Source of the DNA: Mesostigma viride
Lineage: Eukaryota; Streptophyta; Mesostigmatophyceae; Mesostigmatales; Mesostigmataceae
Direction of reading: 5' to 3'
Length of the DNA: 64,000 nucleotides
Assembly: GCA_009746045.1 (NCBI GenBank)
Contig: RPFO01000111.1
Coordinates: 723,301 to 787,300, forward strand
Part shown: one piece after another, positions 55,301 through 64,000 of the stretch
Layout: every line of letters begins with the position of its first letter
Position numbering within the stretch: the stretch's first letter is position 1
The notes under the pieces: model-generated
The model's input: only the letters and a program-made list of their open reading frames with translations
Told to the model about the DNA's origin: nothing
Databases searched by the model: none
Program-made: the position numbers and the translations under genes

Positions 55301-58300
55301 GGTGTTCAGCGCCTATTCCAAGGTAGGCATGCATGGGGCACGGTGGGGTAGGCATGCATGGGGCACGGCAGGTGTTCAGCGCCTATTCCAAGGTAGGCAT
55401 GCATGGGGCACGGTGGGGTAGGCATGCATGGGGCACGGCAGGTGTTCAGCGTCTATTCCAAGGTAGGCATGCATGGCGCACGGTGGGGTAGGCATGCATG
55501 GGGCACGGCAGGTGTTCAGCGCCTATTCCAAGGTAGGCATGCATGGGGCACGGCAGGTGTTCAGCGTCTATTCCAAGGTAGGCATGCATGGGGCACGGTG
55601 GGGTAGGCATGCATGGGGCACGGCAGGTGTTCAGCGTCTATTCCAAGGTAGGCATGCATGGGGCACGGTGGGGTAGGCATGCATGGGGCACGGCAGGTGT
55701 TCAGCGCCTATTCCAAGGTAGGCATGCATGGGGCACGGTGGGGTAGGCATGCATGGGGCACGGCAGGTGTTCAGCGTCTATTCCAAGGTAGGCATGCATG
55801 GGGCACGGCAGGTGTTCAGCGTCTATTCCAAGGTAGGCATGCATGGGGCACGGCAGGTGTTCAGCGCCTATTCCAAGGTAGGCATGCATGGGGCACGGTG
55901 GGGTAGGCATGCATGGGGCACGGCAGGTGTTCAGCGCCTATTCCAAGGTAGGCATGCATGGGGCACGGTGGGGTAGGCATGCATGGGGCACGGCAGGTGT
56001 TCAGCGCCTATTCCAAGGTAGGCATGCATGGGGCACGGTGGGGTAGGCATGCATGGGGCACGGCAGGTGTTCAGCGTCTATTCCAAGGTAGGCATGCATG
56101 GGGCACGGTGGGGTAGGCATGCATGGGGCACGGCAGGTGTTCAGCGCCTATTCCAAGGTAGGCATGCATGGGGCACGGTGGGGTAGGCATGCATGGGGCA
56201 CGGCAGGTGTTCAGCGTCTATTCCAAGGTAGGCATGCATGGGGCACGGCAGGTGTTCAGCGCCTATTCCAAGGTAGGCATGCATGGGGCACGGTGGGGTA
56301 GGCATGCATGGGGCACGGCAGGTGTTCAGCGTCTATTCCAAGGTAGGCATGCATGGCGCACGGTGGGGTAGGCATGCATGGGGCACGGCAGGTGTTCAGC
56401 GTCTATTCCAAGGTAGGCATGCATGGGGCACGGTGGGGTAGGCATGCATGGGGCACGGCAGGTGTTCAGCGTCTATTCCAAGGTAGGCATGCATGGGGCA
56501 CGGTGGGGTAGGCATGCATGGGGCACGGCAGGTGTTCAGCGTCTATTCCAAGGTAGGCATGCATGGCGCACGGTGGGGTAGGCATGCATGGGGCACGGCA
56601 GGTGTTCAGCGCCTATTCCAAGGTAGGCATGCATGGGGCACGGTGGGGTAGGCATGCATGGGGCACGGCAGGTGTTCAGCGTCTATTCCAAGGTAGGCAT
56701 GCATGGGGCACGGTGGGGTAGGCATGCATGGGGCACGGCAGGTGTTCAGCGCCTATTCCAAGGTAGGCATGCATGGGGCACGGTGGGGTAGGCATGCATG
56801 GGGCACGGCAGGTGTTCAGCGCCTATTCCAAGGTAGGCATGCATGGGGCACGGTGGGGTAGGCATGCATGGGGCACGGCAGGTGTTCAGCACCTATTCCA
56901 AGGTAGGCATGCATGGGGCACGGTGGGGTAGGCATGCATGGGGCACGGCAGGTGTTCAGCGCCTATTCCAAGGTAGGCATGCATGGGGCACGGTGGGGTA
57001 GGCATGCATGGGGCACGGCAGGTGTTCAGCGCCTATTCCAAGGTAGGCATGCATGGGGCACGGTGGGGTAGGCATGCATGGGGCACGGCAGGTGTTCAGC
57101 GTCTATTCCAAGGTAGGCATGCATGGGGCACGGTGGGGTAGGCATGCATGGGGCACGGCAGGTGTTCAGCGCCTATTCCAAGGTAGGCATGCATGGGGCA
57201 CGGTGGGGTAGGCATGCATGGGGCACGGCAGGTGTTCAGCGTCTATTCCAAGGTAGGCATGCATGGGGCACGGTGGGGTAGGCATGCATGGGGCACGGCA
57301 GGTGTTCAGCGTCTATTCCAAGGTAGGCATGCATGGGGCACGGTGGGGTAGGCATGCATGGGGCACGGCAGGTGTTCAGCGCCTATTCCAAGGTAGGCAT
57401 GCATGGGGCACGGTGGGGTAGGCATGCATGGGGCACGGCAGGTGTTCAGCGTCTATTCCAAGGTAGGCATGCATGGGGCACGGTGGGGTAGGCATGCATG
57501 GGGCACGGCAGGTGTTCAGCGTCTATTCCAAGGTAGGCATGCATGGGGCACGGCAGGTGTTCAGCGCCTATTCCAAGGTAGGCATGCATGGGGCACGGTG
57601 GGGTAGGCATGCATGGGGCACGGCAGGTGTTCAGCGTCTATTCCAAGGTAGGCATGCATGGGGCACGGCAGGTGTTCAGCGCCTATTCCAAGGTAGGCAT
57701 GCATGGGGCACGGTGGGGTAGGCATGCATGGGGCACGGCAGGTGTTCAGCGTCTATTCCAAGGTAGGCATGCATGGGGCACGGTGGGGTAGGCATGCATG
57801 GGGCACGGCAGGTGTTCAGCGTCTATTCCAAGGTAGGCATGCATGGGGCACGGTGGGGTAGGCATGCATGGGGCACGGCAGGTGTTCAGCGCCTATTCCA
57901 AGGTAGGCATGCATGGGGCACGGCAGGTGTTCAGCGTCTATTCCAAGGTAGGCATGCATGGGGCACGGTGGGGTAGGCATGCATGGGGCACGGCAGGTGT
58001 TCAGCGTCTATTCCAAGGTAGGCATGCATGGGGCACGGCAGGTGTTCAGCGTCTATTCCAAGGTAGGCATGCATGGGGCACGGTGGGGTAGGCATGCATG
58101 GGGCACGGTGGGGTAGGCATGCATGGGGCACGGCAGGTGTTCAGCGCCTATTCCAAGGTAGGCATGCATGGGGCACGGTGGGGTAGGCATGCATGGGGCA
58201 CGGCAGGTGTTCAGCGCCTATTCCAAGGTAGGCATGCATGGGGCACGGCAGGTGTTCAGCGCCTATTCCAAGGTAGGCATGCATGGGGCACGGCAGGTGT

Positions 58301-61300
58301 TCAGCGCCTATTCCAAGGTAGGCATGCATGGGGCACGGTGGGGTAGGCATGCATGGGGCACGGCAGGTGTTCAGTGCCTATTCCAAGGAAGGCATGCATG
58401 GGGCACGGTGGGGTAGGCATGCATGGGGCACGGCAGGTGTTCAGCGCCTATTCCAAGGTAGGCATGCATGGGGCACGGTGGGGTAGGCATGCATGGGGCA
58501 CGGCAGGTGTTCAGCGTCTATTCCAAGGTAGGCATGCATGGGGCACGGTGGGGTAGGCATGCATGGGGCACGGTGGGGTAGGCATGCATGGCGCACGGCA
58601 GGTGTTCAGCGCCTATTCCAAGGTAGGCATGCATGGGGCACGGTGGGGTAGGCATGCATGGGGCACGGCAGGTGTTCAGCGCCTATTCCAAGGTAGGCAT
58701 GCATGGGGCACGGTGGGGTAGGCATGCATGGGGCACGGCAGGTGTTCAGCGTCTATTCCAAGGTAGGCATGCATGGGGCACGGCAGGTGTTCAGCGTCTA
58801 TTCCAAGGTAGGCATGCATGGGGCACGGCAGGTGTTCAGCGCCTATTCCAAGGTAGGCATGCATGGGGCACGGCAGGTGTTCAGCGTCTATTCCAAGGTA
58901 GGCATGCATGGGGCACGGCAGGTGTTCAGCGTCTATTCCAAGGTAGGCATGCATGGGGCACGGCAGGTGTTCAGCGTCTATTCCAAGGTAGGCATGCATG
59001 GGGCACGGTGGGGTAGGCATGCATGGGGCACGGCAGGTGTTCAGCGTCTATTCCAAGGTAGGCATGCATGGGGCACGGTGGGGTAGGCATGCATGGGGCA
59101 CGGCAGGTGTTCAGCGCCTATTCCAAGGTAGGCATGCATGGGGCACGGTGGGGTAGGCATGCATGGGGCACGGCAGGTGTTCAGCGTCTATTCCAAGGTA
59201 GGCATGCATGGGGCACGGTGGGGTAGGCATGCATGGGGCACGGCAGGTGTTCAGCGTCTATTCCAAGGTAGGCATGCATGGGGCACGGCAGGTGTTCAGC
59301 GTCTATTCCAAGGTAGGCATGCATGGGGCACGGTGGGGTAGGCATGCATGGGGCACGGCAGGTGTTCAGCGTCTATTCCAAGGTAGGCATGCATGGGGCA
59401 CGGTGGGGTAGGCATGCATGGGGCACGGCAGGTGTTCAGCGTCTATTCCAAGGTAGGCATGCATGGGGCACGGTGGGGTAGGCATGCATGGGGCACGGCA
59501 GGTGTTCAGCGTCTATTCCAAGGTAGGCATGCATGGGGCACGGCAGGTGTTCAGCGTCTATTCCAAGGTAGGCATGCATGGGGCACGGTGGGGTAGGCAT
59601 GCATGGGGCACGGCAGGTGTTCAGCGCCTATTCCAAGGTAGGCATGCATGGGGCACGGTGGGGTAGGCATGCATGGGGCACGGCAGGTGTTCAGCGCCTA
59701 TTCCAAGGTAGGCATGCATGGGGCACGGTGGGGTAGGCATGCATGGGGCACGGCAGGTGTTCAGCGTCTATTCCAAGGTAGGCATGCATGGGGCACGGTG
59801 GGGTAGGCATGCATGGGGCACGGCAGGTGTTCAGCGCCTATTCCAAGGTAGGCATGCATGGGGCACGGCAGGTGTTCAGCGTCTATTCCAAGGTAGGCAT
59901 GCATGGGGCACGGTGGGGTAGGCATGCATGGGGCACGGCAGGTGTTCAGCGTCTATTCCAAGGTAGGCATGCATGGGGCACGGTGGGGTAGGCATGCATG
60001 GGGCACGGCAGGTGTTCAGCGTCTATTCCAAGGTAGGCATGCATGGGGCACGGTGGGGTAGGCATGCATGGGGCACGGCAGGTGTTCAGCGTCTATTCCA
60101 AGGTAGGCATGCATGGGGCACGGTGGGGTAGGCATGCATGGGGCACGGCAGGTGTTCAGCGTCTATTCCAAGGTAGGCATGCATGGGGCACGGTGGGGTA
60201 GGCATGCATGGGGCACGGCAGGTGTTCAGCGTCTATTCCAAGGTAGGCATGCATGGGGCACGGTGGGGTAGGCATGCATGGGGCACGGCAGGTGTTCAGC
60301 GTCTATTCCAAGGTAGGCATGCATGGCGCACGGTGGGGTAGGCATGCATGGGGCACGGCAGGTGTTCAGCGTCTATTCCAAGGTAGGCATGCATGGGGCA
60401 CGGTGGGGTAGGCATGCATGGGGCACGGCAGGTGTTCAGCGTCTATTCCAAGGTAGGCATGCATGCGGCACGGTGGGGTAGGCATGCATGGGGCACGGCA
60501 GGTGTTCAGCGTCTATTCCAAGGTAGGCATGCATGGGGCACGGTGGGGTAGGCATGCATGGGGCACGGCAGGTGTTCAGCGCCTATTCCAAGGTAGGCAT
60601 GCATGGGGCACGGTGGGGTAGGCATGCATGGGGCACGGCAGGTGTTCAGCGCCTATTCCAAGGTAGGCATGCATGGGGCACGGTGGGGTAGGCATGCATG
60701 GGGCACGGCAGGTGTTCAGCGTCTATTCCAAGGTAGGCATGCATGGGGCACGGTGGGGTAGGCATGCATGGGGCACGGCAGGTGTTCAGCGCCTATTCCA
60801 AGGTAGGCATGCATGGGGCACGGCAGGTGTTCAGCGCCTATTCCAAGGTAGGCATGCATGGGGCACGGTGGGGTAGGCATGCATGGGGCACGGCAGGTGT
60901 TCAGCGTCTATTCCAAGGTAGGCATGCATGGGGCACGGCAGGTGTTCAGCGCCTATTCCAAGGTAGGCATGCATGGGGCACGGTGGGGTAGGCATGCATG
61001 GGGCACGGCAGGTGTTCAGCGCCTATTCCAAGGTAGGCATGCATGGGGCACGGTGGGGTAGGCATGCATGGGGCACGGCAGGTGTTCAGCGTCTATTCCA
61101 AGGTAGGCATGCATGGGGCACGGTGGGGTAGGCATGCATGGGGCACGGCAGGTGTTCAGCGCCTATTCCAAGGTAGGCATGCATGGGGCACGGTGGGGTA
61201 GGCATGCATGGGGCACGGCAGGTGTTCAGCGCCTATTCCAAGGTAGGCATGCATGGCGCACGGTGGGGTAGGCATGCATGGGGCACGGCAGGTGTTCAGC

Positions 61301-64000
61301 GCCTATTCCAAGGTAGGCATGCATGGGGCACGGCAGGTGTTCAGCGTCTATTCCAAGGTAGGCATGCATGGGGCACGGTGGGGTAGGCATGCATGGGGCA
61401 CGGCAGGTGTTCAGCGTCTATTCCAAGGTAGGCATGCATGGGGCACGGTGGGGTAGGCATGCATGGGGCACGGCAGGTGTTCAGCGCCTATTCCAAGGTA
61501 GGCATGCATGGGGCACGGTGGGGTAGGCATGCATGGGGCACGGCAGGTGTTCAGCGCCTATTCCAAGGTAGGCATGCATGGGGCACGGTGGGGTAGGCAT
61601 GCATGGGGCACGGCAGGTGTTCAGCGTCTATTCCAAGGTAGGCATGCATGGGGCACGGTGGGGTAGGCATGCATGGGGCACGGCAGGTGTTCAGCGCCTA
61701 TTCCAAGGTAGGCATGCATGGGGCACGGCAGGTGTTCAGCGCCTATTCCAAGGTAGGCATGCATGGGGCACGGTGGGGTAGGCATGCATGGGGCACGGCA
61801 GGTGTTCAGCGTCTATTCCAAGGTAGGCATGCATGGGGCACGGCAGGTGTTCAGCGCCTATTCCAAGGTAGGCATGCATGGGGCACGGTGGGGTAGGCAT
61901 GCATGGGGCACGGCAGGTGTTCAGCGCCTATTCCAAGGTAGGCATGCATGGGGCACGGTGGGGTAGGCATGCATGGGGCACGGCAGGTGTTCAGCGTCTA
62001 TTCCAAGGTAGGCATGCATGGGGCACGGTGGGGTAGGCATGCATGGGGCACGGCAGGTGTTCAGCGCCTATTCCAAGGTAGGCATGCATGGGCACGGTGG
62101 GGTAGGCATGCATGGGGCACGGCAGGTGTTCAGCGCCTATTCCAAGGTAGGCATGCATGGCGCACGGTGGGGTAGGCATGCATGGGGCACGGCAGGTGTT
62201 CAGCGCCTATTCCAAGGTAGGCATGCATGGGGCACGGCAGGTGTTCAGCGTCTATTCCAAGGTAGGCATGCATGGGGCACGGTGGGGTAGGCATGCATGG
62301 GGCACGGCAGGTGTTCAGCGTCTATTCCAAGGTAGGCATGCATGGGGCACGGTGGGGTAGGCATGCATGGGGCACGGCAGGTGTTCAGCGCCTATTCCAA
62401 GGTAGGCATGCATGGGGCACGGCAGGTGTTCAGCGTCTATTCCAAGGTAGGCATGCATGGGGCACGGCAGGTGTTCAGCGCCTATTCCAAGGTAGGCATG
62501 CATGGGGCACGGCAGGTGTTCAGCGTCTATTCCAAGGTAGGCATGCATGGGGCACGGCAGGTGTTCAGCGTCTATTCCAAGGTAGGCATGCATGGGGCAC
62601 GGTGGGGTAGGCATGCATGGGGCACGGCAGGTGTTCAGCGTCTATTCCAAGGTAGGCATGCATGGGGCACGGTGGGGTAGGCATGCATGGGGCACGGCAG
62701 GTGTTCAGCGTCTATTCCAAGGTAGGCATGCATGGGGCACGGTGGGGTAGGCATGCATGGGGCACGGCAGGTGTTCAGCGCCTATTCCAAGGTAGGCATG
62801 CATGGGGCACGGTGGGGTAGGCATGCATGGGGCACGGCAGGTGTTCAGCGTCTATTCCAAGGTAGGCATGCATGGGGCACGGTGGGGTAGGCATGCATGG
62901 GGCACGGCAGGTGTTCAGCGCCTATTCCAAGGTAGGCATGCATGGGGCACGGCAGGTGTTCAGCGTCTATTCCAAGGTAGGCATGCATGGGGCACGGCAG
63001 GTGTTCAGCGCCTATTCCAAGGTAGGCATGCATGGGGCACGGCAGGTGTTCAGCGTCTATTCCAAGGTAGGCATGCATGGGGCACGGCAGGTGTTCAGCG
63101 TCTATTCCAAGGTAGGCATGCATGGGGCACGGTGGGGTAGGCATGCATGGGGCACGGCAGGTGTTCAGCGTCTATTCCAAGGTAGGCATGCATGGGGCAC
63201 GGCAGGTGTTCAGCGCCTATTCCAAGGTAGGCATGCATGGGGCACGGCAGGTGTTCAGCGTCTATTCCAAGGTAGGCATGCATGGGGCACGGCAGGTGTT
63301 CAGCGTCTATTCCAAGGTAGGCATGCATGGGGCACGGCAGGTGTTCAGCGCCTATTCCAAGGTAGGCATGCATGGGGCACGGCAGGTGTTCAGCGTCTAT
63401 TCCAAGGTAGGCATGCATGGGGCACGGCAGGTGTTCAGCGTCTATTCCAAGGTAGGCATGCATGGGGCACGGCAGGTGTTCAGCGTCTATTCCAAGGTAG
63501 GCATGCATGGGGCACGGCAGGTGTTCAGCGCCTATTCCAAGGTAGGCATGCATGGGGCACGGCAGGTGTTCAGCGCCTATTCCAAGGTAGGCATGCATGG
63601 GGCACGGCAGGTGTTCAGCGTCTATTCCAAGGTAGGCATGCATGGGGCACGGCAGGTGTTCAGCGTCTATTCCAAGGTAGGCATGCATGGGGCACGGCAG
63701 GTGTTCAGCGCCTATTCCAAGGTAGGCATGCATGGGGCACGGCAGGTGTTCAGCGCCTATTCCAAGGTAGGCATGCATGGGGCACGGCAGGTGTTCAGCG
63801 TCTATTCCAAGGTAGGCATGCATGGGGCACGGCAGGTGTTCAGCGTCTATTCCAAGGTAGGCATGCATGGGGCACGGTGGGGTAGGCATGCATGGGGCAC
63901 GGCAGGTGTTCAGCGTCTATTCCAAGGTAGGCATGCATGGGGCACGGCAGGTGTTCAGCGCCTATTCCAAGGTAGGCATGCATGGGGCACGGCAGGTGTT
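52322..64000 (+). repeat. Exon-intron-junction minisatellite (45/70-bp units), at least 11.7 kb
   Basis: The first unit is the real end of exon 12. Each unit is GTGTTCAGCGCCTATTCCAA+G (21 nt, VFSAYSK), then GTAGGCATGCATGGGGCACG plus GCAG, 45 bp in all. Many units insert a further 25-bp GTAGGCATGCATGGGGCACG-GTGGG segment (70 bp, a few 95 bp). From the length I estimate 170-190 units; I did not count them. Nearly every unit thus shows CGGCAG|21 nt|GTAGGC, an acceptor and donor around seven codons. A C/T site (GCC/GTC, Ala/Val) alternates along the array. Rare variants include CATGGCGCAC, a G deletion near 62090 and GAAGGC at 58388. The array reaches the right edge, so its end and the next exon are not seen. 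Confidence 0.96.

Noticed and set aside
52322-64000. Many 60-340 codon frames on both strands in the terminal array
   Set aside because: All are repeat translations (VFSAYSKVGMHGARQ and its shifted forms) created by 45- and 70-bp periods; only the first 21 nt are supported as coding.

Overview
This is nuclear DNA of a eukaryote, most likely a chlorophyte green alga. Protein-coding genes are split by many GT-AG introns, and every exon chain below joins in phase. Coding exons are rich in G/C-ending codons and Ala/Gly-rich low complexity. Candidate poly(A) signals are of the green-algal TGTAA type, and the introns are loaded with minisatellites. A chlorophycean (volvocalean or Haematococcus-like) source is a guess; no species is claimed. 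There are no prokaryotic operons and no CRISPR array.

Layout. (1) 1-9047, + strand: the 3' two thirds of the gene for the DNA polymerase alpha catalytic subunit (POLA1), 13 exons, 936 codons, beginning inside the gene. (2) 9048-18010: a graveyard of mobile elements. It holds two non-LTR (LINE) families, a tRNA-like SINE dimer and a 1365-bp hAT-like DNA element inserted in a LINE ORF1 relic. It also holds a 1987-bp LINE copy with ORF1 but no ORF2, inserted with a 10-bp target-site duplication into the ORF2 of another LINE. (3) 18646-19559, - strand: a two-exon gene for an unrecognised 232-residue protein. (4) 20758-26490, + strand: a six-exon 3beta-HSD-type short-chain dehydrogenase (probably sterol C4 demethylation) with a membrane C-terminal extension. 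(5) 26491-31235: no confident gene, but more nested LINE/SINE insertions. (6) 31236-32517, - strand: a two-exon gamma-glutamylamine-cyclotransferase-like gene. (7) 33728 to beyond the right edge, + strand: a large gene (12 exons, 1705 codons visible) for an unrecognised coiled-coil/low-complexity protein. Two of its introns hold the dominant structures of the window, a ~6.3-kb array of 31-bp units and an array of at least 11.7 kb of 45/70-bp units.

The most interesting signal is that tandem repeats are repeatedly built out of exon-intron boundaries. The terminal array (52322-64000) is made of copies of the last 21 coding bases of an exon plus the first 24 intron bases, so nearly every unit carries a consensus-looking AG, a 7-codon in-frame segment and a GT donor. 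Smaller duplications of the same kind sit at two POLA1 donors and at another donor of the large gene. The three minus-strand reading frames of more than 2100 codons across 43-49.5 kb come from the 31-bp period and are not genes.

The genes do not form a pathway: replication (POLA1), sterol metabolism (SDR), gamma-glutamyl amine turnover (GGACT-like) and a structural coiled-coil protein are simply neighbours.
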